Positions 44,574 to 54,496 of a stretch of DNA of 64,000 bases are shown piece after piece. Source of the stretch: an uncultured Ignavibacteria bacterium (lineage in GTDB: Bacteria > Bacteroidota > Ignavibacteria > Kapaibacteriales > UBA2268). Each line of letters starts with the position of its first letter. Positions within the stretch are counted from its first letter, which is position 1. The stretch spans positions 1 through 64,000 of the forward strand of contig CAIOZA010000055.1 of NCBI GenBank assembly GCA_903862655.1, given 5' to 3'. The translations under genes and the position numbers were made by a program. A model generated the notes under the pieces. It searched no databases. It saw only the letters and a list, made by a program, of their open reading frames with translations, and had not been told where the DNA came from.

Positions 44574-46022
44574 ATGAGAAAAATGGCATTGTTTATATTG
44601 GTAGCTTTATCGCTTTTAAGCATCGTGGAGTCCAAAGCTCAGTCAAGAAAGGAATTGATTGACTCACTTTCGACTATTGACCCGGAAATAAGAAAATACT
44701 TCCCAAGATGGAGAATCTGCGAGACAGATCTTCAGATTCAGATTTTTCAGGCTTTTAAGCTTATCGGATTCGATGAGAAATTGCTTGATAAAAATAAAAT
44801 AGAATTATTAGCTGCTCCACATCCTGATGCTTATCAATCATTTGATCTGCTATTGATTACTTGTGGCAGAGCAGTACTAAATTCAGCTGAAATTAATTCA
44901 AATTTCGGTAAGAGTTTATATGATATACTTTCCGGTGAAGGATTCTTTGCAAGAAGAAACAATCCACCTGCAACGGAACTAAGAGCCAGAGATTACTGCT
45001 TTGTTGAAATTCCACCTGACATTCCTGTTTCAGCAACAGAAGCTGATGCTATTATCAATTTCCTTAAACCGACAAATGTTACTCATGCAATCTCCTTATC
45101 TTTATTTGAACAATCATTAAAGATAGGCAAATCTGGCTTCTGGATTAGCTCCATTATTGGTAACGACGAAGTTGGGCTTCCATTCTGGACAGCCGGTCAA
45201 TCTAAAATCATTCTGCAAAGACCATTATATACAAATAGTGATCCTGTCACCAGCACAAGAATACCATATCTTATTAATGCTTACATGGGTGGTGCTTACA
45301 GACTTACATCAGGCATTAATCCCGAAGGAACCGCTCTCAGCTGGATACCTTCCAGACTTCTGAATTCAGGTCCAGTCGGTAAGCTCGTAGCCGGATTAGA
45401 TTTCAATATGCCTTTCCATCCTCAGTTCGGTGTTCATTTTGGTGTGGAATTACCTATGTCACAAACCAGACGTGAAGCAATTGATGAAGCAAAATATGCA
45501 TACATTCCTATGCGCGATGACGTGGTTTTCAATCCTGATGATTACAGATCGGGGCACCCTAGCGAATTCGATCTTAAGAATGTAACTACTTTACTTCGTG
45601 GAACAGGTCAGTTCTCATTATTCTATTGTCTCTGGCTTGGCGAAAATAAAGGCGATTACGAAAACTTCTTCAGATTTGATTTCGGAATGTCATACATGGA
45701 AGCAAAGGAATATGGAGTTTACAGAGATGTCAAGAACTTTGCCTCTTACATTGAACCCAATGGCATAGATGGTCTTAAAACCTACAAACCAAATGAATTT
45801 GGTGATTGGGTATTTGCTAAGGCAGAATATAGAAATCAGGCTATCTGGCCATTCGGATTAAGTATTCAGTATTCAAACCAGACAATGCTTGGCAGAGTTT
45901 ATGTGCCACTTGTTAACTGGTTGTATATAGAAGCTAAGGTGGCAACACTTCTCAGAGGTGCCAGACCTTACGAGAACAAGACATTCTTTATTATTTCACC
46001 TGTTCTAAGATTGACGATTTAA
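44574..46022 (+). CDS. Second outer-membrane protein of the GldM-like locus
   Basis: The 482-aa protein has a signal peptide (cleavage after SKAQ) and a soluble N-region (about 25-150) with three cysteines (RICETD, LITCGRAVL, DYCFVEIP). A predicted barrel runs from about 180 to the end (GAYRLTSG, FRFDFGMSY, PVLRLTI). I do not recognise it. It starts 38 nt after the previous gene and is followed by a strong terminator, marking the end of the three-gene unit. Parallel architecture with the preceding gene suggests the two form a complex or are distant paralogues. Confidence 0.6.
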   Translation: MRKMALFILVALSLLSIVESKAQSRKELIDSLSTIDPEIRKYFPRWRICETDLQIQIFQAFKLIGFDEKLLDKNKIELLAAPHPDAYQSFDLLLITCGRAVLNSAEINSNFGKSLYDILSGEGFFARRNNPPATELRARDYCFVEIPPDIPVSATEADAIINFLKPTNVTHAISLSLFEQSLKIGKSGFWISSIIGNDEVGLPFWTAGQSKIILQRPLYTNSDPVTSTRIPYLINAYMGGAYRLTSGINPEGTALSWIPSRLLNSGPVGKLVAGLDFNMPFHPQFGVHFGVELPMSQTRREAIDEAKYAYIPMRDDVVFNPDDYRSGHPSEFDLKNVTTLLRGTGQFSLFYCLWLGENKGDYENFFRFDFGMSYMEAKEYGVYRDVKNFASYIEPNGIDGLKTYKPNEFGDWVFAKAEYRNQAIWPFGLSIQYSNQTMLGRVYVPLVNWLYIEAKVATLLRGARPYENKTFFIISPVLRLTI

Positions 46023-46037
46023 TATTGGCAAAATATC

Positions 46038-46078
46038 AAACACCCTCTGACCTTATAGAAAAGTTAGAGGGTGTTTTG
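46038..46078 (+). terminator. Intrinsic terminator after the barrel pair
   Basis: AAACACCCTCTGAC (46038-46051) pairs with GTTAGAGGGTGTTTT (46063-46077) in a long stem closing with a T-run. It separates the three-gene unit from the VWA-OmpA gene. Confidence 0.85.
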
Positions 46079-46114
46079 TTTAAAAGAAAGATTACTAACG
46101 AGGTATTGAATTAA

Positions 46115-47440
46115 ATGAACTGCAAATATATATATTTTTACTTTCTTCTTTTGCTTTTCACTGTAGATTTATCAGCTCAAACATCCAATCAGGATTCAGC
46201 TCAAAAAACTAAACAAATGATGCAGGATGCTAGAGTTATTTCCGAAAAGAAGAGCATTGCTCTGACTATCAGAAATGTTGATATTGGAAAATTCCCTGAA
46301 ATTAATATAATGGTTGAAGCTTACAACACTTATGGGGAACCACTCGACACACTTAGAGCAGAGGAAGTTTCTGTTGTTGAGAATGGTACAGAGAAAAAAG
46401 TAATTTCGATTAAGAAAATTTCTGTTAAGGAAAGAGTTCCTGTAGATTTTGTTTTTGCAATCGATGTGACTGGATCGATGCAGAAATACATTGATGCTGT
46501 TAAGAACTATGTTTCTACATTTACGACTTCACTTGTACGCAGGGGTATAGATTATCGGATTGGTCTTATTTTGTTTTCCGATATTGTCGAAAAAATTTAT
46601 CAGCCAACCGATAACGTTCAGACATTTCTAACCTGGCTGGCTCCTGTTAAGGCATTTGGTGGTGATGATGAAAAAGAAAATGCTCTTGAAGCATTGAGTT
46701 CTGCAACAACAATGAATTACAGACCATCGGCAAATAAGGTTACTGTTATCGTCACAGATGCGCCATATCATCAAGCCGGTGAAAAGGGATCGGGAACAAC
46801 AAATCTAACAACCAAGAGCATTATTGACCTGTTGAATGACAAGGAATTGAGAGTCTTCTCTATCGTTCCGCCAAAGTTGAGAGAATATAATCTTATTGCC
46901 GGCAGAACCAGGGGAACAGCTTTTGATATTGACTATCCTTTTTCTACTATTTTGGATAATTTCTCCAATCAGCTGACTAATCTATATGCGATTAAATATA
47001 GAACCGATTTGCCTGCTATTCCCGATTCGATCAATATTGCTTTGCTTAATGAATCAAAAAAAGTGCTCGTTCGCAAAACAATTCCAATTGTTGAGCTGGG
47101 TCGTAAGTTAATCATCGAGAATCTGCTCTATGAAACAAATAGTTCTTCATTGCCTGATTCGGTTTCCGAACTTGAAGTATTGAAGTACTTTATGACTAAT
47201 AAGCCTAACGTTGCTATCCTGGTTGAAGGACACACCGACGACAGAGGAAGTAATAAGATTAATGATGCACTGTCCCTTCAGCGTGCTGAAAGCGTAAAGA
47301 AGTATCTTATTGAAAGAGGGATCAAAACCAGTAGAGTCAAGACTGTGGGCTATGGCAAGCGTAGGCCTATCGCCTCTAATTCTTCAGATTTCGGTCGTAG
47401 AATCAACCGCAGAACTGAGATAGTAATTGTAGCAAAATAA
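46115..47440 (+). CDS. VWA domain protein with C-terminal OmpA peptidoglycan-binding domain
   Basis: The 441-aa protein has a signal peptide (1-21), a short Ig-like strand region (about 50-105, NIMVEAYNTYGEPLDTLRA), a von Willebrand A domain (about 112-300) with MIDAS-like DVTGS at 117-121, and an OmpA C-terminal domain (about 325-441). The OmpA domain shows VEGHTDDRGSNKIND, SLQRAESVKKYL and GRRINRRTEIVI, which anchor to peptidoglycan. MIDAS has Thr at the third position. It lies 92 nt after the second barrel gene but behind a terminator. It could be a peptidoglycan anchor or metal-dependent adhesin for the neighbouring machine. Confidence 0.88.
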   Translation: MNCKYIYFYFLLLLFTVDLSAQTSNQDSAQKTKQMMQDARVISEKKSIALTIRNVDIGKFPEINIMVEAYNTYGEPLDTLRAEEVSVVENGTEKKVISIKKISVKERVPVDFVFAIDVTGSMQKYIDAVKNYVSTFTTSLVRRGIDYRIGLILFSDIVEKIYQPTDNVQTFLTWLAPVKAFGGDDEKENALEALSSATTMNYRPSANKVTVIVTDAPYHQAGEKGSGTTNLTTKSIIDLLNDKELRVFSIVPPKLREYNLIAGRTRGTAFDIDYPFSTILDNFSNQLTNLYAIKYRTDLPAIPDSINIALLNESKKVLVRKTIPIVELGRKLIIENLLYETNSSSLPDSVSELEVLKYFMTNKPNVAILVEGHTDDRGSNKINDALSLQRAESVKKYLIERGIKTSRVKTVGYGKRRPIASNSSDFGRRINRRTEIVIVAK

Positions 47441-47457
47441 AAACACCAGATTTATAT

Positions 47458-47496
47458 GAAAAAGCCATTCGCTTAATAGTGAATGGCTTTTTTTTT
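47458..47496. terminator. Intrinsic terminator between convergent genes
   Basis: AAAGCCATTC (47461-47470) pairs with GAATGGCTTT (47481-47490), followed by a T-run and preceded by an A-run. It serves the VWA-OmpA gene and possibly the convergent PLP enzyme gene. Confidence 0.88.
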
Positions 47497-47513
47497 ATTG
47501 ATATATTTTTAAA

Positions 47514-48698
47514 TTAACAATAGGATAAAGCATCTTCAAATGTTTTGATAAGATCATCCACGTCTTCAATCCCAACAGAAATTCTAAGAAGACCATCTGT
47601 TATTTTTGCCTGCTCACGAAGTTCCTTGCCCATTCCTGCATGAGTCATTGATGCCGGATGCTGAATTAAAGATTCTACGCCGCCAAGGCTTACTGCCAAC
47701 TGCCATAGTTTGATATTGTTCAGCAAGTTTTTACCGGCTTCTAACCCACCCTTAAGTTCACATGCAATCATGGCACCATAGCCATGCATCTGCTTAGCTG
47801 AGAGTTCATACTGAGGATGGCTTGGTAAACCCGGATACATAACCCACTCGATTTTTGGATGATTTTCAAGAAACTGAGCGATTTTCATCGAGTTCTCTGT
47901 GGCTTTGTCAATTCTAAGTTTTAGTGTCTTGATCCCGCGATGAACAAGGAATGAATTGAATGGATCAATTGTTCCACCAAAATGATTTAGTATTCTTCTA
48001 AAATGTGGATATTCTTCGATATTCTTGAGTACTATAATTCCAGCAACAACATCAGCGTGTCCGTTCAAAAACTTGGTCATACTATGAATGATATAATCTG
48101 CGCCAAGCTCGAATGGACGCTGATAGACAGGACTCATGAATGTATTGTCAACCGAAACCTTTGCGCCGGCTTTGTGTGCGATATCAGCAATTTCTTGTAT
48201 GTCGGACATAATCAGAGTTGGGTTACCGGGAGTTTCAATATGAACAAGTTTAGTGTTCGGCTTCATAGCTGCTTGAACAGCTGCTATATTTGATGAATCG
48301 ACAGATGTAACTTCGATTCCGAAATTACATAGTATTGTTGTTAGTAAAGTAAGAGTGGGTCCATAGACAGATTCACTGCAAACAACATGATCTCCTGATT
48401 TGAGAACCGCCATAAAAAGAGTAGAAACAGCCGCCATACCACTTCCGCAGCCAAGACCTTTGACTCCACCCTCGAGTGCCGCAACAGAATCTTCCATTGC
48501 TTCGATTGTGGGATTTCTCATTCTGGTATAAATATAACCATCTTCCTCACCCTTGAAGAGTCGAGCTCCATGGTCAACATCTTTGAACTTAAAAGTAGAT
48601 GTCTGATAAATAGGTGGAATCACAGCTCCAAATTCGTTTTCTTGAATACCTGCATGAATACATTTTGTATCCATAGCCATGTGCTTAACATCGTGCAT
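47514..48698 (-). CDS. Cys/Met-metabolism PLP enzyme (methionine gamma-lyase / cystathionine gamma-synthase type)
   Basis: The 394-aa protein is a fold type I PLP enzyme of the gamma family. It shows YTRMRNPT, the PLP phosphate-binding GSGMAAVST, ETPGNPTL, DNTF, and the PLP lysine in SMTKFLNGHADVV, with SLGGVESLIQHPASMTHAG near the end. It acts on methionine, cystathionine or O-acylhomoserine; which one cannot be decided. The methionine gamma-lyase Cys after the YG pair is Pro here (YGPTL). ATG 48698 was chosen because GGAG precedes it by 5 nt; the longest frame starts 13 codons earlier. Confidence 0.88.
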   Translation of the reverse strand: MHDVKHMAMDTKCIHAGIQENEFGAVIPPIYQTSTFKFKDVDHGARLFKGEEDGYIYTRMRNPTIEAMEDSVAALEGGVKGLGCGSGMAAVSTLFMAVLKSGDHVVCSESVYGPTLTLLTTILCNFGIEVTSVDSSNIAAVQAAMKPNTKLVHIETPGNPTLIMSDIQEIADIAHKAGAKVSVDNTFMSPVYQRPFELGADYIIHSMTKFLNGHADVVAGIIVLKNIEEYPHFRRILNHFGGTIDPFNSFLVHRGIKTLKLRIDKATENSMKIAQFLENHPKIEWVMYPGLPSHPQYELSAKQMHGYGAMIACELKGGLEAGKNLLNNIKLWQLAVSLGGVESLIQHPASMTHAGMGKELREQAKITDGLLRISVGIEDVDDLIKTFEDALSYC

Positions 48699-48857
48699 AA
48701 TTGCTCCAATTAATTTTATTATCTGAAAGTATTTCAATTTTTATTCAATTATAATCTTGCAATTTAAAGGGATTAGATTTAACTACCAATATTAAATCAA
48801 AGTTTTCGGATAGTTTTTCGTCAAGTTGTTGTACAAAAAATAAACAGAAAGGATGGA

Positions 48858-50273
48858 ATGATCTTAAGAAAGAATTACGAAGAAATATTTAGTATAAATA
48901 GGGATGATATAAGCAGACTTCTCGGTACGGCTTTATCAAAGGGTGGAGAGTTTGCAGAATTGTTTTTCGAATATAGGATTTCTTCTTCTATACTTATGGA
49001 AGAGGATATAATAAAAAGTTCCAGCGAGAATATTATAAAAGGTGTCGGTATCAGAGTTATCAATGGACTCCAAACCGGATATGCATACTCTAATGATTTA
49101 AATTTAGAAAAAATCAGTAAAGCAGCTCTCACTGCAGGCTCAATTGCAAACTCCAACTCAAAGTTCAGATCAATTAATTTGGACTTTAAATCAACAAAAA
49201 ATAATGGCTACGATTTGAAGCTGCCTTTGTCGAAAGAGGCTCTTCAAACAAAGATTGAGTTAGTTAAAAAAACATATTCTGCTGCGCTGAGTTATGACAT
49301 AAGGATAGAGAAGGTATCCTGCGGACTTGGTGATGAACTTCAGTTTGTTACTATTGCCAACAGTAATGGACTTATCATAAGTGATCTCAGACCTCAGACC
49401 AGACTGAGTGTAACTGTAACTGCTGGTGATGGTAAAAATAGAACAACAGGATTCAAGAGTGCAGGGGGGAGAGTTGGATTGGGTTATTATACTGATGAAT
49501 TGCTCGTTGAAACTGGAAAAGCATCGTCGGAAGAAGCTATCGTACTTCTTGGTGCAGTTGATGCACCGAGCGGCGAACAAGTTGTTGTTCTGAGTAATGA
49601 GCAATCAGGTGTGCTCATTCATGAGGCAATAGGACATCCTCTGGAAGCTGATGGAGTGAGAAAGGGTGCCTCGATAATGACCGGAAAATTAAATGAAATG
49701 GTTGCTAATCCAATCGTTAGCATTATCGAAGATCCTACTATTTCCGAACTGAGAGGAAGTCTAAATATTGATGATGAAGGTACTGAAACTGAAAAAGTAG
49801 TTTTAGTTGAACATGGAAAGCTAGTTGGGTTTATGAATGACTATCTATCCGCAAAAGCTCTTGGTCATGAGATGAACGGGCATGCCAGAAGAGAATCATT
49901 TAGCTGTTCACCGATTCCAAGAATGAATAATACAATTTTATTAAATGGAGAAAGCACAGCCGAAGAAATAATTTCATCAGTAAAAAGTGGTTTTTTTGCT
50001 AAAAGTTTCCAAGGAGGTATGGTTAATTCTACAGGAAAATTTACTTTTTCTGTAAATCTTGGATATATGATTGAGGATGGCAAACTCACTCAACCAATTA
50101 AGAACACAACTTTAATCGGTTCAAATATCGAAATATTGAAAAGAATAGATATGGTTGGCGATGATATGGGATTTTTCCTGGGTTCGTGTGGAAAAGACTG
50201 TCAAACTGTTCCTGTAACCTGTGGAACACCAACCTTAAGAATTAGCAAAATGACGGTGGGAGGTACAAGATGA
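48858..50273 (+). CDS. tldD: Metalloprotease TldD
   Basis: The 471-aa TldD subunit forms a heterodimeric metalloprotease with TldE/PmbA that trims unfolded or linear peptides, for example in microcin maturation and antitoxin turnover. The zinc motif HEAIGH lies in VLIHEAIGHPLEADGV, with the downstream SCGKDCQTVPVTCGTP segment near the end typical of TldD. The start at 48858 follows AGAAAGGA. The stop overlaps the next start (ATGA at 50270), so the pair is translationally coupled. Confidence 0.95.
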   Translation: MILRKNYEEIFSINRDDISRLLGTALSKGGEFAELFFEYRISSSILMEEDIIKSSSENIIKGVGIRVINGLQTGYAYSNDLNLEKISKAALTAGSIANSNSKFRSINLDFKSTKNNGYDLKLPLSKEALQTKIELVKKTYSAALSYDIRIEKVSCGLGDELQFVTIANSNGLIISDLRPQTRLSVTVTAGDGKNRTTGFKSAGGRVGLGYYTDELLVETGKASSEEAIVLLGAVDAPSGEQVVVLSNEQSGVLIHEAIGHPLEADGVRKGASIMTGKLNEMVANPIVSIIEDPTISELRGSLNIDDEGTETEKVVLVEHGKLVGFMNDYLSAKALGHEMNGHARRESFSCSPIPRMNNTILLNGESTAEEIISSVKSGFFAKSFQGGMVNSTGKFTFSVNLGYMIEDGKLTQPIKNTTLIGSNIEILKRIDMVGDDMGFFLGSCGKDCQTVPVTCGTPTLRISKMTVGGTR

Positions 50274-51598
50274 TGAATTTGAATGAATCAAATTTACTAA
50301 ATACTGCCGAAAAGCTCGTAGATTTTGCAAGAAAGAATGGTGCAGATCAAGCACAAATATCCATCGGTTCCGGTGAAGAATTTACAGTTGAAGTCCTTAA
50401 CAAAGAAATCGAAAAACTCACTCAGGCTGGATCTCTCGGTCTGGGTATGAAGATTATTGTTGACAATAAGGTAGCGACAGCATCAACAAATGACCTGGAT
50501 GTAGATTCACTTAATGGAATGATTCTTAGAACAATAGAGAGAGCCAGATTGTCGAATAAGGATGCTTTCTCTGGTTTACCAGAAAGTGTATCAGAAATTT
50601 CTGATATTGATTTAATGTTATTTGACAATAAAATTGATGATTTATCCCCTGAATATAAGATGAATTTTGCTTTGGAACTGGAAAGAATATGTCTGCTGGA
50701 CAAAAGAATAGTTCTATCTGTAGGCTCTTATTATTCAACTCAGAAAAGCGAGCATTATCTGGCAAATTCGAAAGGGTTCAGCGGATCGTATAAAAGGTCT
50801 TCATGTTCTTCAGGAATACATCTTCAGGCAGGAGACAACAATGAAAAGTTCGAGGATGGTTGGTTCTCCACAGCGATTAATCCCGATGACATGCTGTCTG
50901 TCGAATCGCTGTCAGCTAAAGCTGTTGAGAGGGCTGTAAGATTGATAGGTGCCAGAAAAATAGATTCTCAGCTTGTTCCTGTTATATTTGAACCTGGAGT
51001 AACTTCATCGTTGCTGGCTTTTCTGTCCGGTACAATTAACGGACATTCAATATATATGAACAGATCTCTATTCAAAGATAAACTAGGGGAGAACATAGCT
51101 GCAGATAAAGTTAACATTAAATCTGACGGACTTCTTCCCGGAAAATTCGGCTCAAAACTATTTGATGCCGAGGGTGTCGCAAGCAGAAATATCGATGTGA
51201 TAGAAAGTGGAGTTCTTAAATCATATCTCCTTGACACATATTCGGGCAGAAAGTTGGACATGCAATCAACTGGCAATGCATCCGGTTCGAATAATTTTTA
51301 TTTATGTCCGGGAAATATTTCTTTAGAAGCTATGATTAAATCTATAGATAGAGGTATTCTAATAACCAAACTAATAGGGCAGGGGACTAATCCTGTAACC
51401 GGAGATATATCTAAAGGTGCATTTGGACTTATGATAGAAAATGGTGAGATAAGTTACCCAGTTCACGAAATAACAATAAGTGGTAATCTTGCTGTTATCC
51501 TAAAAAATATTGAATTGATTGGTAATGACTTCGAGTGGAACAGAACTATCGTCGGACCATCAGTAAAGATTTCTGAATTATCGATTTCAGGTAAATAG
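50270..51598 (+). CDS. pmbA: TldE/PmbA subunit of the TldD/E protease
   Basis: The 442-aa protein is the partner without the catalytic HExxxH. Typical segments are ADQAQISIGSGEEFTVEV at the start, PVIFEPGVTSSLLAFLSG in the middle, and LIGQGTNPVTGDISKGAFG with the C-terminal NDFEWNRTIVGPSVKI. It completes the TldD/E peptidase. No peptide-precursor or toxin-antitoxin gene is adjacent to suggest a substrate. Confidence 0.93.
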   Translation: MMNLNESNLLNTAEKLVDFARKNGADQAQISIGSGEEFTVEVLNKEIEKLTQAGSLGLGMKIIVDNKVATASTNDLDVDSLNGMILRTIERARLSNKDAFSGLPESVSEISDIDLMLFDNKIDDLSPEYKMNFALELERICLLDKRIVLSVGSYYSTQKSEHYLANSKGFSGSYKRSSCSSGIHLQAGDNNEKFEDGWFSTAINPDDMLSVESLSAKAVERAVRLIGARKIDSQLVPVIFEPGVTSSLLAFLSGTINGHSIYMNRSLFKDKLGENIAADKVNIKSDGLLPGKFGSKLFDAEGVASRNIDVIESGVLKSYLLDTYSGRKLDMQSTGNASGSNNFYLCPGNISLEAMIKSIDRGILITKLIGQGTNPVTGDISKGAFGLMIENGEISYPVHEITISGNLAVILKNIELIGNDFEWNRTIVGPSVKISELSISGK

Positions 51599-51619
51599 AA
51601 ATTTTGAAAAATTTACATG

Positions 51620-51627
51620 TATATTTG
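51620..51627 (+). promoter_or_regulatory. Candidate Bacteroidota -7 element upstream of the porin
   Basis: TATATTTG matches TAnnTTTG, but it lies about 200 nt before the porin ATG and has no paired -33 box, so it is a weak candidate in an otherwise featureless 226-bp AT-rich region. Confidence 0.2.
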
Positions 51628-51824
51628 ACTTAGGGTTAGAATCCCTCAGTTGTTATGTTTTTGGAACAATACAGTATTTCTTATAGAATTTATTTTTTGT
51701 GAATGAAAAACTTTGAAATATTAAATAATTGGATTAAGTTAATGTTTGACACGAAATTACCGATAATTTTTTGAGTTAAGATAAACTTAAGAATTTCATT
51801 TTATTTATTTTTGAAAGTACATTT

Positions 51825-52904
51825 ATGAAAAAAGTTTTAATCATTATCCTCACAATTGGTTTGATGCTTTCATCAGCATTTTCACAGGAAAAAAGCCCAT
51901 TAAAAATAATGGGTGCTTATTTCGGAGATTATTTTTATAATGTTGGCAGAGATACTGCTTCATCAGGCTTTAAGAACTCGACACAATCAGGCATAAAAGA
52001 TGCGAATGGTTTCAGTATTAGACGCCTCCAGCTAGCCTTCAATTATGAATTTTCTGATAAAATTGTTACAAAATTAAGGATTGAATCAGATGGTGCAGTT
52101 TTAAATTCAACAAATAATTCTTTCGGTTTATTTATTAAGGATGCTTTTGTGCAATTTAATGATGTCTTGCCTGGAATGAATATTCTAACTGGTATGATAC
52201 CAACTATGGGAGCAGAAATATCTGAGGGACTTTGGGGATATCGTTCAGTAGAAAGAATCCCTATCGATCTTAGGAAATTTTTAGGTACAAGAGACCTTGG
52301 TGTTGCAGTACGTGGTAGATTTGACAAAGAAGGTAACTTCGGATATGGTTTGATGTTAGGTAATAATAGCGGTACAGTCCCTGAGACAGATAGAAATAAA
52401 AGATTCTATGGAACAGTAACGGCTAAACCCATTAAAGAACTCTCGTTAGCCCTTTCGGGTGATTATGCATGGAAAAATGCTGATCAAAATACTTCTACTT
52501 TTTTATTTGATGCTGCTTATAATCAGAAGGATGTTTTCAGTGTGGGAATCGACGGCTTTTATGTAACGCAAGCCAATTCAATGCTAAATTCAGGGACCTT
52601 GAAACTTACTGATCCCATCAACTCATTAGGCTTTTCAATATACGCTAATGTTTTCTTTATGCCTGAACTTGCTTTAGTTTTAAGATTGGATAACTTCGAT
52701 CCAAATACTAACAGTGTAAGTACAGGAGACTCTAGAAATTATATTATTGCTGGCCTAGCTTACAGCCCTATTAAAAATGTAAGAATTATACCTAATGTTC
52801 AGTATGAAATGTATGAAACTGGCAAGTGGCCGAACGGTAGCGATAGAAAGTATGATGCATCAATAACTGCCAGAGTTACTTTTGAATTCAAGTTCGAAAA
52901 ATAA
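51825..52904 (+). CDS. Porin-like outer-membrane protein
   Basis: The 359-aa protein has a signal peptide (cleavage after FSQ) and a series of amphipathic strands. The N-terminal half resembles OprP/phosphate-selective-porin-like proteins of Bacteroidota (FSIRRLQLAFNYEFSDKIVTKLRIE, DAFVQFNDVLPGMNILTGMI). It ends with ARVTFEFKFEK. It should form a 16- to 18-stranded barrel for small anions or general solutes; specificity is not shown. It is monocistronic, with a terminator following. Confidence 0.75.
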   Translation: MKKVLIIILTIGLMLSSAFSQEKSPLKIMGAYFGDYFYNVGRDTASSGFKNSTQSGIKDANGFSIRRLQLAFNYEFSDKIVTKLRIESDGAVLNSTNNSFGLFIKDAFVQFNDVLPGMNILTGMIPTMGAEISEGLWGYRSVERIPIDLRKFLGTRDLGVAVRGRFDKEGNFGYGLMLGNNSGTVPETDRNKRFYGTVTAKPIKELSLALSGDYAWKNADQNTSTFLFDAAYNQKDVFSVGIDGFYVTQANSMLNSGTLKLTDPINSLGFSIYANVFFMPELALVLRLDNFDPNTNSVSTGDSRNYIIAGLAYSPIKNVRIIPNVQYEMYETGKWPNGSDRKYDASITARVTFEFKFEK

Positions 52905-52916
52905 ATTTTTTTTAAA

Positions 52917-52962
52917 TCAAAAAAAAGTGGGTTTGATCACAATTCAAACCCACTTTTTTTGT
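52917..52962. terminator. Bidirectional intrinsic terminator
   Basis: AAAGTGGGTTTGA (52924-52936) pairs with TCAAACCCACTTT (52944-52956), flanked by A- and T-runs. It terminates both the porin gene and the convergent nuoN. Confidence 0.92.
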
Positions 52963-52981
52963 ATATATTTTTCTGACAATT

Positions 52982-54451
52982 CTAAAAGAAATAATATGCA
53001 ACATCTGCCAGAAGTGATGGGAAAACCCCAAAAATTACAAGTCCTGCTACTGCTATAAAGAGTGGAATTCTTGCTAATCCATAATCAGCCTCAAGTGCTA
53101 CGGATCTAGGATCTTTGAAGTACATCTGAAGAATAATACCAATATAGTAATACATAGAGATGATGGATGAAATAACAGCAACAATTGTCAGCCAGACATA
53201 ATCAGCCTTTACAGCTGACACAAAAAGATAATATTTACCAAAGAAACCAGCAAATGGAGGAATACCTGCTAATGACAGCATAAATACAGCCATTAATGCT
53301 GCAAGAATTGGATGACTTCTGCTCAAGCCGGCAAAGTCAGATAATTCCAGGTTGGATTGTTCATTCCGTTCAATTACTGATAGAACAATAAATGCACCAA
53401 GTTGCATCAATATATAAGCAACAGAATAAAATAATACACCAGTCCAGCCAGTTGAATTGTTCGAGGCAATACCAATGAGTAAATATCCTGCATGGGCTAC
53501 TGAAGAGTAAGCCAACATCCTTTTTACATTAGTCTGAGCAAGAGCTGTAAAGTTACCTAAAAGCATCGTACATGCGGCTAAAACAGCAATAATATTCTGA
53601 ATAAGATGAGTATCTTTAATTAATACTGGATTATTCACAGCAGGAAGAATATGTTTAAATACAATTATAAAGGCTATCATAGCCGCAGCTTTACCAGCCG
53701 AACTCATAAATCCGCTGGCTACGGTTGGAGAACCCTGATATACGTCGGGTGCCCACTGATGGAATGGGAAAGCAGCGACCTTGAAACTTAGTCCGATTAG
53801 AATCAATCCTGAACCTAAAAGGAAATAAATATGATTAAACTTACCTGCAATCAAATTAGATGTTATGATATTTAGGTCAAGGGAGCCAGTAGCACCGTAT
53901 AAAAGTGCAATACCATAAACAAGGAAGCCAGTTGCAAATGATCCCAGTAGGAAGTACTTTAAGGATGCCTCAATCGATTTGATTGAATTTCTGAAATAAC
54001 CTGCCAGAACATAAAAAGAAATCGACATGATTTCAATTCCGATAAAGAGTATAAGCAGATTGTTCGAATGCCCGATCAGCATCATGCCACTTACAGTAAT
54101 CAAAATAAGAGAGTAATATTCGTTCAGCTCCTTGTACTCACGCTTAATATAGACTCGTGAAGCAAGAATCGTCATTAAGCCTGCACCAGCAAAGACTATA
54201 TCGAAGAAAGAAGCATAACCACCAAAGAAAACCATGTTTTTGGTGATAAGACCCTCTTTAGATAAATTCATTAATTCGAGTGAAGGTATAACGAAAGTGT
54301 AAGAAGCTGTACCTATAACCACAATCAGACCAATAATCGACCAAACAAAGCTGAAGATCTTGTTCTGAAGTAATGCATCAAATACTATAGCTGTTACTAC
54401 GAAAAATGATATCGTGATTATCGGTAATAAGTATTGTAATTCAATTCCCAT
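52982..54451 (-). CDS. nuoN: NADH-quinone oxidoreductase subunit N
   Basis: The 489-aa NuoN is one of three antiporter-like membrane subunits that pump protons in complex I. It has about 14 transmembrane helices and the family motifs KVAAFPFHQWAPDVYQGSP, FMSSAGKAAAMIAF and MLAYSSVAHAGYLLIG with the conserved lysines. It is the last gene of nuoLMN, 45 nt after nuoM. Confidence 0.95.
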   Translation of the reverse strand: MGIELQYLLPIITISFFVVTAIVFDALLQNKIFSFVWSIIGLIVVIGTASYTFVIPSLELMNLSKEGLITKNMVFFGGYASFFDIVFAGAGLMTILASRVYIKREYKELNEYYSLILITVSGMMLIGHSNNLLILFIGIEIMSISFYVLAGYFRNSIKSIEASLKYFLLGSFATGFLVYGIALLYGATGSLDLNIITSNLIAGKFNHIYFLLGSGLILIGLSFKVAAFPFHQWAPDVYQGSPTVASGFMSSAGKAAAMIAFIIVFKHILPAVNNPVLIKDTHLIQNIIAVLAACTMLLGNFTALAQTNVKRMLAYSSVAHAGYLLIGIASNNSTGWTGVLFYSVAYILMQLGAFIVLSVIERNEQSNLELSDFAGLSRSHPILAALMAVFMLSLAGIPPFAGFFGKYYLFVSAVKADYVWLTIVAVISSIISMYYYIGIILQMYFKDPRSVALEADYGLARIPLFIAVAGLVIFGVFPSLLADVAYYFF

Positions 54452-54496
54452 GTTTGTGCCTGTTTAATTTTAACTTTATAAGGAAACTCAATAAAA

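Noticed and set aside
51630-51645. AGGGTT/ATCCCT mini-hairpin after pmbA
   Set aside because: Stem of about five pairs with a mismatch and only short T-runs; likely chance.
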